A stretch of DNA of 6,693 bases from Acidobacteriota bacterium (GCA_003509065.1 DODG01000186.1:1-6693); one strand, 5' to 3'; positions 1-6,569 are shown, counted from the stretch's first letter. Numbers and translations: made by a program. The notes: generated by a model from the sequence alone, not told the origin.

Positions 1-666
1 ACCTGTCCATCCTGTGAGCACCGTAGGGGTCGTCGAGCATGTCCGGCGCTCGGTAAGGCCATCTGTTCTCACTGTTGCGGCACCAAGCGTCTGACAATAA
101 TTAACTGCCCACCTGACTGTGGGTACCTTGCCTCAGCTCGAACTCATCCACCAGCCATTATTCAGCGAAGACAACGCCGTGAAGCACGCCTGCTAATTCC
201 ACTAATCCGTGATTTAAGCCCTCGACAACATCAACTGTTCTTTTTTCTACAAAGTCTTATTGACCAATATCGCCCAACGGCACTCCCTCCCTTGTATGAT
301 GTGGACGTGGCGGATGCAGTCGCCGCACTTGCGAAGACTCTAGAAACCGAAAGAAAAGGTATTATCTACCATCACAAGGCCAAATCCCTGCCCGCTCAGC
401 GCTTGGAAAGTGAACTCAAAGTGGCACTCGACAAGCAGCGTGATGATGCTAAAGTGCCCATCGACAAAGACATTGTTATAGCACTTCGGCGCACCGAACA
501 AGCAGCCAGGCAAGCTAAAGAAGCATTGGCCGGCACTGACACGGATTACCTTGAGTTGATCCAACGGGTGGTTCAAGACTTGGCAGCAAAATCTAAACCA
601 GGGGTCCAAGAATCTGGTCAGGATTCGAGCGGTGAACCCTCTAGGTTAATCATTCCAGGATCATGA
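1..666 (+). CDS. Cysteine-rich putative zinc-ribbon protein, 5' partial, function unknown
   Basis: The open frame runs from the first base to TGA at 664-666 and gives 221 visible residues; the true start lies left of the window. The first 40 residues hold eight cysteines: CPSC at 2-5, Cys14, Cys22, a CC pair at 25-26, and Cys36 and Cys40 in CPPDC. The spacing suggests one or two structural zinc sites. The pattern ACPALG...ICSHCCGTKR...CPPDCGYLASAR looks like a conserved but uncharacterised bacterial family I have seen before, without a known role. The rest is mainly helical and charged, with a Lys/Glu/Gln-rich middle and a polar Ser/Gly tail. There is no signal peptide or membrane segment in the visible part, so it is probably cytoplasmic. 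The first window codon may be only a few residues from the native N-terminus, because CxxC motifs of this kind usually start such proteins. A later TTG at 292 would remove the whole cysteine domain and is not a credible start. The reading frame is well supported; the function is unknown. Confidence 0.8.
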   Translation, partial: TCPSCEHRRGRRACPALGKAICSHCCGTKRLTIINCPPDCGYLASARTHPPAIIQRRQRREARLLIPLIRDLSPRQHQLFFFLQSLIDQYRPTALPPLYDVDVADAVAALAKTLETERKGIIYHHKAKSLPAQRLESELKVALDKQRDDAKVPIDKDIVIALRRTEQAARQAKEALAGTDTDYLELIQRVVQDLAAKSKPGVQESGQDSSGEPSRLIIPGS

Positions 667-720
667 CCTAAAAATCTTCCTGCTCGTGGGAAGTCAACGC
701 TCTCCAACAGAAAATACACG

Positions 721-729
721 TGGTATACT
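721..729 (+). promoter_or_regulatory. Extended -10 promoter candidate for rpmB-ridA
   Basis: TGG followed by TATACT (724-729) matches an extended -10 element (TGn plus a 5/6 TATAAT match). A weak -35, TCTCCA at 701-706, sits 17 bases upstream and matches TTGACA at three of six positions. Transcription would start near 736, giving a leader of about 55 bases before rpmB. This makes rpmB independent of the cysteine-rich gene upstream. The call rests on consensus matching only. Confidence 0.45.
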
Positions 730-776
730 AAAACGTTGAAGAGTCAAGAAAGCGGGCATCGAGAATGGGCTCGCGT

Positions 777-782
777 GAGGAG
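777..782 (+). promoter_or_regulatory. Ribosome binding site of rpmB
   Basis: GAGGAG lies 8 bases before the ATG at 791. It is a good Shine-Dalgarno match at normal spacing and fixes the rpmB start. Confidence 0.75.
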
Positions 783-790
783 TTGTCGAG

Positions 791-982
791 ATGGCAAGGC
801 GATGTCAAATTTGCGGAAAGGGTCCGGCATTTGGACGAAATGTCAGCCACGCACATAACGTTACCTCTAGACGGTTCCTGGCGAACATCCAGCCTGTTCG
901 CGTCGTTATCAACGGCGGAATAAAACGTCTGCGGGTCTGCACCCGATGTATTCGTTCGAATAAAATCGTTAAAGCCGCATAA
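791..982 (+). CDS. rpmB: 50S ribosomal protein L28 (zinc-binding C+ form)
   Basis: This 63-residue protein is the large-subunit ribosomal protein bL28. The N-terminus [12 protein letters not shown], followed by [15 protein letters not shown], is the typical L28 signature. The middle holds NIQPVRVV and the end holds [11 protein letters not shown]. Two CxxC pairs (Cys5/Cys8 and Cys50/Cys53) form the four-cysteine zinc site of C+ L28; many bacteria also carry zinc-free C- paralogues used under zinc limitation. Length is normal for the short form of the family. A clear ribosome binding site 8 bases upstream supports the start. ridA begins 8 bases after the stop, so the two genes are probably transcribed together. 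No rpmG (L33), a common partner of rpmB, is visible next to it. Confidence 0.96.
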   Translation: MARRCQICGKGPAFGRNVSHAHNVTSRRFLANIQPVRVVINGGIKRLRVCTRCIRSNKIVKAA

Positions 983-990
983 TCACGAGC

Positions 991-1371
991 ATGCGAAAGC
1001 CAATTACAACCGACAAAGCCCCACAGGCCATCGGACCATACTCCCAAGCAATCGCAGCGGGGCAATTGCTGTTTCTCTCAGGTCAGATTCCTTTAGATCC
1101 TGCGACAGGAAAATTAGTAGACGGCGGTATAGCCGAACAAACTCACCGTGTCATGTCGAATCTCCGTGCAGTTCTCACTGCGGCTGGAGCATCATTTGAC
1201 AACGTGGTCCGAACGACAATTTTTCTTGCTGATATGAAGGACTTCGCAGCAGTGAACGAAGTATACGGAAGCTATTTTGAGAATCCGGCACCAGCTCGCG
1301 CGTGTGTCCAAGTCGCAGAACTGCCCATGAAAGCTCGTGTTGAAATCGACGCGATCGCGCTTCTTTCCTAA
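991..1371 (+). CDS. ridA: RidA family enamine/imine deaminase (YjgF/YER057c/UK114)
   Basis: RidA enzymes hydrolyse reactive enamine/imine intermediates, such as 2-aminoacrylate released by PLP-dependent threonine/serine dehydratase, to the keto acid and ammonia. They thereby protect PLP enzymes. The 126 residues match the normal family length and cover the single chorismate-mutase-like fold, which forms a trimer with sites between subunits. Visible motifs are AIGPYSQA (Tyr17), LFLSGQIPLDP (Ser30), the family signature PARACVQVAELP with the key Arg103, and VEIDAIA with Glu118. Arg103 corresponds to the Arg that binds the substrate carboxylate, and its presence points to the deaminating RidA subgroup. 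ATG at 991 lies 8 bases after the rpmB stop. The gap has only a weak CACGAG-like site, so translation may depend partly on coupling to rpmB. Cytoplasmic. Confidence 0.95.
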   Translation: MRKPITTDKAPQAIGPYSQAIAAGQLLFLSGQIPLDPATGKLVDGGIAEQTHRVMSNLRAVLTAAGASFDNVVRTTIFLADMKDFAAVNEVYGSYFENPAPARACVQVAELPMKARVEIDAIALLS

Positions 1372-1376
1372 GAAGC
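1359..1376. other. Small inverted repeat over the ridA stop codon, between convergent ridA and rel
   Basis: GCTTCTT at 1359-1365 and AAGAAGC at 1370-1376 form a perfect 7-bp stem with a TCCT loop and include the ridA TAA. No run of T follows on either strand, so it is not a good intrinsic terminator. It is the only obvious structure at the 15-base junction of two convergent genes and may act as a weak terminator or 3' end stabiliser. Confidence 0.35.
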
Positions 1377-1386
1377 TAACGCTCGT

Positions 1387-3543
1387 TTAGGGAATTGTTC
1401 GTTCCACATTCAGCACCCCTGTCACCTTTCGGAGAGACTTAAAAACACGCTCTAGGTGTCGGAGATCACGAATTTCGACTGTAACACTGATAAGTGCCTG
1501 TTGTTCCTCCAAGGAACTGGCTTCTACATCTCTGATATTCGTATCGATCCGAGCGATTCGTGAACTAACATCGGCCAAGATTCCTTGACGATCTTTAACC
1601 TGGACGGCAATTTTAACAATGTACGGTTCGGAATCTTTCGGCGTCGCACCCCAATCAACATCAAGCCGGCGTTCCGGATCGTATAAGAGATTCATCACGT
1701 TCTGACATGATGACGAGTGCACGGAAATACCCTTTCCGCGGGTAATGTAGCCAACAATTTGCTCACCACGGATAGGATTGCAGCATCGAGCTCGAAATAC
1801 CATGTGACCGTCAAACCCGGGAACTGTGATGTGCTCTTTACCAGACCCGAATACCCGTTTGACAACCGAGGTGACCGGCCATACCTCCTTCTCACGAAGT
1901 TGATCCTGAGGTATCAGCTTACTTAACACTTGAAGGGCCGACACCTTGCCATACCCAACTGCGGTAAACACATCATCGATTTTCTGCATGCCAAAAGCAC
2001 CCGTAACTGTCTTTATGGCATCGCCCTGCAAGCTAGATTTAAAGTTCACGTCAAACCGTCGAGCTTCACGTTCAAGCAATGTTTGTCCAAGTTCTGTAGC
2101 TCGAGATTTTTCTTGGGCATGGATAAAATGACGAATCTTGTTCCGTGCACGTGAAGTTACAACAATCGATAACCAGTCACGACTTGGTTGACGCTTTTGG
2201 TCGGTGAGAATTTCAACGATGTCACCATTCCGCAATTTTGTACGCAGTGGCACCATCTTACCGTTCAGGCGAGCGCTGAGGCACTGATGTCCGACATCCG
2301 TGTGGATCGCGTAAGCAAAGTCAAGAACCGTGGCACCACGTGGAAGAGCTTTCACTTCGCCACGTGGAGTAAACGAATAGACCTCTTCTGGATAGAGGTC
2401 TACTTTTAAATTTTGCATGAACTCTTGAGGGTCTCGAATCTCTTGTTGCGATTCGATCATCTGGCGAAGCCATAGAAAGTACTGCTCATCAGGATTTGCA
2501 CCAGTTCGACCTTCCTTATATTTCCAATGGGCAGCGATGCCTTCCTCGGCGATCCGATGCATTTCTTTGGTACGAATTTGCACCTCAAACACAAAACCAC
2601 GTTCACTTACCACTGAAGTGTGCAATGACTGATATCCGTTGTGCCGTGGCATCGCAATAAAATCCTTAATGCGGCCAGGCACAAGGGACCAAGTATGGTG
2701 AATAATTCCAAGTGACGCATAACAATCTTTGACACTATGCGTAATTAAGCGCAAAGCAACTAAGTCATACACCTGGCCCAAATCTATTCGTTGTCGTTTA
2801 AGTTTTTGATGGATGCTGTACAGGCGTTTAGTGCGCCCTTCCAGCGTGGCAAATGGAATCTGCGCGTCGTTGAGCGTCGTCTCGATCGTTCTCTTGAGTT
2901 CTTCAATGGTTCCCTCATCAGCAAGGCGACGATCTTCGACTCTTTCCTTCAACGATTCGTAGGCTTTTGGCTCAAGGTAACAGAATGCCAATTCCTCTAA
3001 CTCATTCCTGACTTTACTCATCCCGAGACGGTTAGCGATCGGAGCATAAATGTCTCGCGTTTCTTGTGCGATACGATTACGACGCTCCTCAGGTAGGTGA
3101 TTGAGGGTACGCATATTGTCCATTCGATCAGCCAATTTCACGAGAATTACGCGAATGTCATCCACCATGGCCAACAACATCTTGCGAAGATTTTCCGCCT
3201 GTCGCTCTTCGCTAGAAGAAAACGTAATGGCGCCAAGCTTCGTGACACCTGCAACGACTTGTGCAATCTCCGTCCCAAACAGTTCTTCAATCCGCTCGAC
3301 GGTGGTGAGGGTGTCCTCAACGACGTCATGTAAAAGCCCTGCGGCAATCGCAACAACATCAAGATGCATCTCGACGAGGAAATTAGCGACTTCCAATGGG
3401 TGCACTAAATAGGGATCACCAGAATCTCGAACCTGGCCTTTATGCTCATCAGCAGAAAATTCGTAGGCGCGACGCAGGAGATCAAGGTCAGCTTCGGGAT
3501 TATCAAGCCGAACCTTTTCGATGAGATCTTCGAATTGGATCAT
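1387..3543 (-). CDS. rel: Bifunctional (p)ppGpp synthetase/hydrolase, RelA/SpoT (Rel) family
   Basis: The enzyme makes (p)ppGpp from ATP and GDP/GTP and hydrolyses it, controlling the stringent response on the ribosome. Its 718 residues cover all domains of a long RSH protein. The HD hydrolase (about 20-160) has His48, HDVVED at 72-77 and KLADRMDNMRT at 136-146, so all metal-binding residues look intact. The synthetase (about 230-345) has YSIHQKLKR at 242-250, Asp260, RIKD at 291-294, HNGYQSLHT and FEVQIRT with Glu320. RIKD is the RxKD form typical of bifunctional Rel/SpoT, not the ExDD of synthetase-only RelA. The TGS domain (about 385-447) contains VYSFTPRGEV, followed by a helical segment. 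A zinc-finger domain holds RCCNPI (Cys587, Cys588), His609 and Cys613, and an ACT domain spans about 643-717. The start MIQFEDLIEKV agrees with the usual family N-terminus. It converges on ridA and diverges from the TPR gene. Sequence alone does not decide between the names relA, spoT and rel, but both activities are expected. Confidence 0.96.
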   Translation of the reverse strand: MIQFEDLIEKVRLDNPEADLDLLRRAYEFSADEHKGQVRDSGDPYLVHPLEVANFLVEMHLDVVAIAAGLLHDVVEDTLTTVERIEELFGTEIAQVVAGVTKLGAITFSSSEERQAENLRKMLLAMVDDIRVILVKLADRMDNMRTLNHLPEERRNRIAQETRDIYAPIANRLGMSKVRNELEELAFCYLEPKAYESLKERVEDRRLADEGTIEELKRTIETTLNDAQIPFATLEGRTKRLYSIHQKLKRQRIDLGQVYDLVALRLITHSVKDCYASLGIIHHTWSLVPGRIKDFIAMPRHNGYQSLHTSVVSERGFVFEVQIRTKEMHRIAEEGIAAHWKYKEGRTGANPDEQYFLWLRQMIESQQEIRDPQEFMQNLKVDLYPEEVYSFTPRGEVKALPRGATVLDFAYAIHTDVGHQCLSARLNGKMVPLRTKLRNGDIVEILTDQKRQPSRDWLSIVVTSRARNKIRHFIHAQEKSRATELGQTLLEREARRFDVNFKSSLQGDAIKTVTGAFGMQKIDDVFTAVGYGKVSALQVLSKLIPQDQLREKEVWPVTSVVKRVFGSGKEHITVPGFDGHMVFRARCCNPIRGEQIVGYITRGKGISVHSSSCQNVMNLLYDPERRLDVDWGATPKDSEPYIVKIAVQVKDRQGILADVSSRIARIDTNIRDVEASSLEEQQALISVTVEIRDLRHLERVFKSLRKVTGVLNVERTIP

Positions 3544-3606
3544 GAAAAACGTTTTCTATGCAATAAGATACGACGTAATTACTCTCATTCTGTCCGTCAT
3601 TATGCC

Positions 3607-3636
3607 ATCATAGAGAGGGCACGCGAAACCGGACAA
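3607..3636 (-). promoter_or_regulatory. Promoter candidate for rel
   Basis: Read on the minus strand, TTGTCC (plus positions 3631-3636) and TATGAT (3607-3612) are 18 bases apart and match sigma70 -35 and -10 elements at 4/6 and 5/6. Transcription would start near 3600 and leave a leader of roughly 57 bases. That leader has no clear Shine-Dalgarno sequence close to the rel ATG. The call rests on consensus matching only. Confidence 0.45.
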
Positions 3637-3712
3637 GATTACTGGCACTATACTCAGATAAGCCAAAAGACCCCGCCCCAAGGGCAATTATGGCCAAACT
3701 CGAATAGCATGC

Positions 3713-3742
3713 TTGACGGGTTGTTTTTAGGTTAACTATACT
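3713..3742 (+). promoter_or_regulatory. Sigma70-type promoter of the TPR lipoprotein gene
   Basis: TTGACG (3713-3718) and TATACT (3737-3742) are separated by 18 bases and each match consensus at 5 of 6 positions, with an A/T-rich spacer. This is the best promoter match I found in the window. Transcription would start near 3749, leaving a leader of about 48 bases that ends in a strong ribosome binding site. Confidence 0.65.
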
Positions 3743-3784
3743 GATTTTTCCGATATTGTTGAGGGTAATCGAAGACAGCAGTCG

Positions 3785-3791
3785 AAGGGGG
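3785..3791 (+). promoter_or_regulatory. Ribosome binding site of the TPR lipoprotein gene
   Basis: AAGGGGG lies 5 bases before the ATG at 3797. It selects this start, which also gives a proper lipoprotein signal peptide. Confidence 0.65.
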
Positions 3792-3796
3792 AATTC

Positions 3797-4765
3797 ATGG
3801 ATACGCGATGGACGAGAATGGTTCAGCTTGTGATGATCGCTGGACTAGGTGCATCACTTGCTGGCTGTAATTGGTACAGCATGTTAAATGCCAAGAAGAG
3901 CTTCAAAGCAGCTAACGGGTTATATCAGGCTCAAGAATATGAGCGGGCAGCGCACGAATACGAACTAACCGTAGCCGACGAGGGCGCTTTTGAACAGGCC
4001 CCGGAACTAGTGCTAGCGTACTTTTACCTTGGCAACAGCTACGACAATATGTATCGGTCGAGCAGGAAGGGAGAGCCCGAAAATGACGCGCTTCTAATCA
4101 AGGCCGTCGAGAACTACCAACTAGCAGCTGATCGGATTGAAGATCCACGCATGAGACAGTTGTCTATGGAATACCTCGTGGCATCCTATGGCATTGATAA
4201 ACTGAATGACCCTGGTCAAGCCGAACCGATTGTACGCAGGATGATTGAGTTAAATCCTGAGGAAACGACGAACTACTTCGCACTCGCTAAGTTGTATGAA
4301 GACTCTGGCCTGTATGACCTGGCTGAAGACACTCTTGTCAGTGCTCGGAATATGAGGCCGGAAGACGCAACGGTGTATCTGCAGCTTGCGGGGTACTACA
4401 ACCGAACAGGTGACTTTGAGCAAACGATGATTGCGTTAGATGAGCGTGCAAATCGTGAGCCCGACAACCCTGAAGCTTATTACACAATCTCGACCTACTA
4501 CTGGGAAAAGGCATTTCGAGATTTCAATCTGACAGACGAGGAAAAGGCACAGCACGTCGTCGACGGTCTTCTGGCTATTGATAAAGCCCTTGACCTCAAA
4601 GATGATTACATGGAGGCGATGGTCTACAAGAATATCCTGCTCCGCATGCAGGCCAACGCAACGCGGAACCAGGAAGAGCAAGATGCGTTAATTGCTGAAG
4701 CTGATGCACTTCGTGACGCTGCTGACGAAATCAGGAAAGAGCGCGCAGCAGGAGTCGCCGGCTAA
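3797..4765 (+). CDS. TPR-repeat lipoprotein, function unknown
   Basis: The 322-residue protein begins with a lipoprotein signal peptide: Arg4 and Arg7, a hydrophobic stretch at 9-22, and the lipobox LAGC at 21-24. Cys24 would be lipidated. Asn at +2 rather than Asp agrees with outer-membrane sorting, although that rule comes from E. coli. The mature part is helical and built from TPR-like units: about 35-60 (AANGLYQAQEYERAAHEYEL), 72-112, 123-152, 156-185 (YFALAKLYEDSGLYDLAEDTL), 190-220 and 225-265. Several units follow the pattern of a small residue, Tyr and an Asn/Pro turn (for example ELNPEE and REPDNPEAYY). The last 40 residues are a charged, Ala/Glu-rich helix. TPR lipoproteins act as scaffolds for protein-protein contacts in the envelope; the partner is not evident here. 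The gene has its own promoter and a terminator behind it, so it looks monocistronic. I do not recognise a named family. Confidence 0.85.
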   Translation: MDTRWTRMVQLVMIAGLGASLAGCNWYSMLNAKKSFKAANGLYQAQEYERAAHEYELTVADEGAFEQAPELVLAYFYLGNSYDNMYRSSRKGEPENDALLIKAVENYQLAADRIEDPRMRQLSMEYLVASYGIDKLNDPGQAEPIVRRMIELNPEETTNYFALAKLYEDSGLYDLAEDTLVSARNMRPEDATVYLQLAGYYNRTGDFEQTMIALDERANREPDNPEAYYTISTYYWEKAFRDFNLTDEEKAQHVVDGLLAIDKALDLKDDYMEAMVYKNILLRMQANATRNQEEQDALIAEADALRDAADEIRKERAAGVAG

Positions 4766-4792
4766 CAGTTCTCAACCTATTCCCTCTTTAAG

Positions 4793-4834
4793 AAAAACGA
4801 GCCACCTCCCTTTCGGGGGTGGCTCGTTTTTTTT
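4793..4834. terminator. Strong intrinsic terminator, probably bidirectional
   Basis: ACGAGCCACCTCC (4797-4809) pairs with GGGGGTGGCTCGT (4815-4827) around a five-base CTTTC loop with only one G-U pair. Eight T residues follow (4827-4834) on the plus strand, ending the TPR gene 28 bases after its stop. A run of five A residues at 4793-4797 precedes the stem and becomes a T run on the minus strand, so the same hairpin can also stop transcription of the convergent propeller gene. Confidence 0.9.
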
Positions 4835-4858
4835 GCTTGCTGTAAACAGTTTCTCCGC

Positions 4859-6361
4859 TTAATTCCTAATAATCCGATAGAGATGGCCTCTATCCGCTAG
4901 GAGTATCAAGGCGCTCCGAGTGGATAAGACATCACGAAGTCGTTCACCGATATAAATGGTTTCGCAATACACCACCTCACCCGTTGCAGCGGATGTCCGA
5001 CAACGATATAAATGCCTACCCTTCAGGGACGTGAGCAGGAGATCTCCAACGTCTGCCTCGTTAAACCAACTGTCAAGTGACGCTGTTCGATTTACGTCCA
5101 TGTCAGAAATCGCTGGTGACGGCAACCAGACATAGCTGGGGGCATCGAACTCACCTACTGAGTTGTTCCCTGGTGAGGGATACCCACTCAACGTGTACTC
5201 CGTTCCATAGGACACCAGAGGCCAGCCAAAGTCCGTCCCCTGCGCCGCGAGATTCAGGCTGTCTCCACCTTTTGGGCCCTGGTTTGCAATATACGTATGT
5301 CCGCCAGCAATAGCTAAACCGGCTGGATTTCGAAATCCCTTACTCACAAGCCAAGGAACATCCTGCGGATTGGCTTCCACGCTCATCACGCTGTCTTGAT
5401 CCAGTATTGATGGACTTATATCTGTTTCAGGCGTTTCTGTTTGCAGAACCAAATTGCCATCGCGCACACTGAATGCTGAAAGTGTGCCAAATATTGATCC
5501 GTCAGGATGCTCCACTGACACATCACCGACGGCGAGGTACAACGTGCCCTCCTCCACATCCCCATCCAACCAGAGTCGGCCAGAGAGTGTCCCATTGCGG
5601 GCCATAGTTGCCGGGACACACTCATCATCTGCCCAGAGCTGCTCTGGCACACTGGTTCCCTGTTCACCCCCAGCCCCACCAACCATTGGCACCGTGAAGG
5701 CAATGAGTGCGATGCGAGTGCAGTTATAGGGTTCTGTGTCTGCAATAGCGTGCGTGGCAAAGTAGCGTGCGGTGGTGTCAGTCGTGGATATCAGCTTCAC
5801 GTCGCGAATGCCAGTTCCAGGATCACCGGTCGCAGTAATACCGTCCAGTTCGATACGTCGAGTGATGGCCAGGCTGGCCTCATCGTAAACAAGGACCATG
5901 CCACTGCGCGTCACGAGAACGAACTCTTCACTGGTCAGCTCAGCAAGAGCACCAACATGGGTGCCTCCGACGGCTCGAGTCACGTTTCTCAGTTCTCCAG
6001 ACGCCGTCGATCGAATTCGAAGATTGAGCAGATTCGTTTCCTGAATCCATGACTGCTCAACCGAACGCCCCATCTTCCACGTGATTTCATCACTTACAGC
6101 AATCAGCGTTGACCTTGTAGAGCGCAAAACCTCTTGCAAAGCAAGACGACTGGACTGGAAGAAAGATCGGTCTTCGGCAATGACTAATGCTCGACCGCCA
6201 CCAATCTGCATCTCATAACGAATGCCGTACTCTTCATCAACAAAGAGCAAACCTCCAAACAGGACACCGATGAACAACAGTGCAAGAACACTCATCGCAC
6301 GCCGTGACGGCAACTTCCTCAAGGTGCCGTTGAACGATTCAATTATCTTCCGTGTAAACAT
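4859..6361 (-). CDS. Membrane-anchored PQQ-dependent glucose/sorbosone dehydrogenase-like beta-propeller
   Basis: The 500-residue protein has a basic N-terminus (Arg4, Lys5, Lys16, Arg20, Arg21) and one hydrophobic segment at about 24-41 with no clear cleavage site. It is probably an uncleaved anchor with the rest in the periplasm. The C-terminal half matches the soluble glucose dehydrogenase/Asd superfamily: SGRL (260-263), LYLAVGD (274-280), GFRNPAGLA (342-350), NQGPKGGDSLN (360-370), FGWPLVSYG (378-386), SLK (445-447), RLRDV (474-478) and a final HLYRI blade. Residues matching PQQ-pocket positions Arg228, Asn229, Lys377, Arg406 and Arg408 of Acinetobacter glucose dehydrogenase are present. 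The catalytic His144 position appears to be Thr258 and Gln231 appears to be Ala347. Residues 45-240 are much less conserved. Cys214/Cys248 and Cys454/Cys466 could form disulfides. The start is preceded by GGGAG at 12 bases. Family membership is firm; sugar oxidation is not established, and a non-enzymatic or altered role is possible. Confidence 0.82.
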   Translation of the reverse strand: MFTRKIIESFNGTLRKLPSRRAMSVLALLFIGVLFGGLLFVDEEYGIRYEMQIGGGRALVIAEDRSFFQSSRLALQEVLRSTRSTLIAVSDEITWKMGRSVEQSWIQETNLLNLRIRSTASGELRNVTRAVGGTHVGALAELTSEEFVLVTRSGMVLVYDEASLAITRRIELDGITATGDPGTGIRDVKLISTTDTTARYFATHAIADTEPYNCTRIALIAFTVPMVGGAGGEQGTSVPEQLWADDECVPATMARNGTLSGRLWLDGDVEEGTLYLAVGDVSVEHPDGSIFGTLSAFSVRDGNLVLQTETPETDISPSILDQDSVMSVEANPQDVPWLVSKGFRNPAGLAIAGGHTYIANQGPKGGDSLNLAAQGTDFGWPLVSYGTEYTLSGYPSPGNNSVGEFDAPSYVWLPSPAISDMDVNRTASLDSWFNEADVGDLLLTSLKGRHLYRCRTSAATGEVVYCETIYIGERLRDVLSTRSALILLADRGHLYRIIRN

Positions 6362-6373
6362 TCGCGATGGTTG

Positions 6374-6378
6374 CTCCC
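6374..6378 (-). promoter_or_regulatory. Probable ribosome binding site of the propeller gene
   Basis: On the minus strand GGGAG lies 12 bases before the ATG at 6361, slightly longer than ideal spacing. No other start codon lies between, so it still supports the chosen start. Confidence 0.45.
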
Positions 6379-6508
6379 TATTTGTGGAAAGCTCAGGCAG
6401 CCACTGTCAGCAGACCCTCTAGATACGTTACTACAAGACGCCACTAGTAGAGTGGGCAACTAAAATTTAGTGTGGAATCGAACAGAATGAACTCACGTCG
6501 TCGTGGAA

Positions 6509-6517
6509 TTTATAGCA
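6509..6517 (-). promoter_or_regulatory. Possible extended -10 promoter for the propeller gene
   Basis: On the minus strand TGC followed by TATAAA matches an extended -10 element (5/6 to TATAAT). No -35 is recognisable 16-18 bases upstream. It would give a leader of about 140 bases. Weak evidence. Confidence 0.28.
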
Positions 6518-6569
6518 GTGAGACCGAATCCCCTTGCTGTACCCGAAGAACGTCGATAACCGAAGGTTG

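Larger units (their letters stand above)
3544..3796. promoter_or_regulatory. Divergent intergenic region between rel and the TPR lipoprotein gene
   Basis: These 253 bases separate two divergently transcribed genes and hold a promoter candidate for each. The frame open across 3442-3735 on the plus strand starts inside rel and shows no recognisable protein, so the gap is treated as non-coding. TCGAAG occurs twice (3769-3774 and 3783-3788), the second copy running into the TPR ribosome binding site. No tRNA, small-RNA fold or riboswitch could be recognised by eye. Confidence 0.6.
6362..6569. other. Intergenic gap between the exbD-like gene and the propeller gene
   Basis: These 208 bases follow the ExbD stop and precede the propeller start on the minus strand. 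No frame here encodes anything I recognise. Short symmetric elements are CCACT/AGTGG at 6441-6455 and ACTAAAATTTAGT at 6459-6471. There is no convincing intrinsic terminator for the ExbD gene, so read-through into the propeller gene is possible, although the gap is long for an operon. Confidence 0.5.

Noticed and set aside
292..666. A separate 124-residue protein starting at TTG 292
   Set aside because: The frame is open back to base 1 and the upstream part carries a conserved-looking cysteine domain. The segment is the C-terminal part of a longer gene.
3101..3412. 103-codon plus-strand open frame inside rel
   Set aside because: It lies antisense to the conserved HD domain of rel, has a Ser/Arg/Thr-rich composition typical of shadow frames, and matches nothing recognisable.
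3442..3735. 97-codon plus-strand open frame covering part of the rel/TPR gap
   Set aside because: It starts inside the rel coding sequence on the opposite strand, has no ribosome binding site or recognisable motif, and overlaps both promoter candidates.
3544..3796. Possible tRNA, small RNA or riboswitch in the divergent gap
   Set aside because: I could find no cloverleaf, T-loop sequence, conserved riboswitch core or terminator-like hairpin. Promoter elements explain the visible structure.
4793..4834. Inverted repeat considered as a mobile element end or attachment site
   Set aside because: The GC-rich stem, short loop and T run between convergent stop codons fit an intrinsic terminator, and no transposase or integrase is nearby.
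5416..5760. Open frames of about 90-115 codons on both strands inside the propeller gene, and a similar one at 5750-6052
   Set aside because: All are embedded in the well-supported propeller coding frame and show no family motifs or initiation signals.
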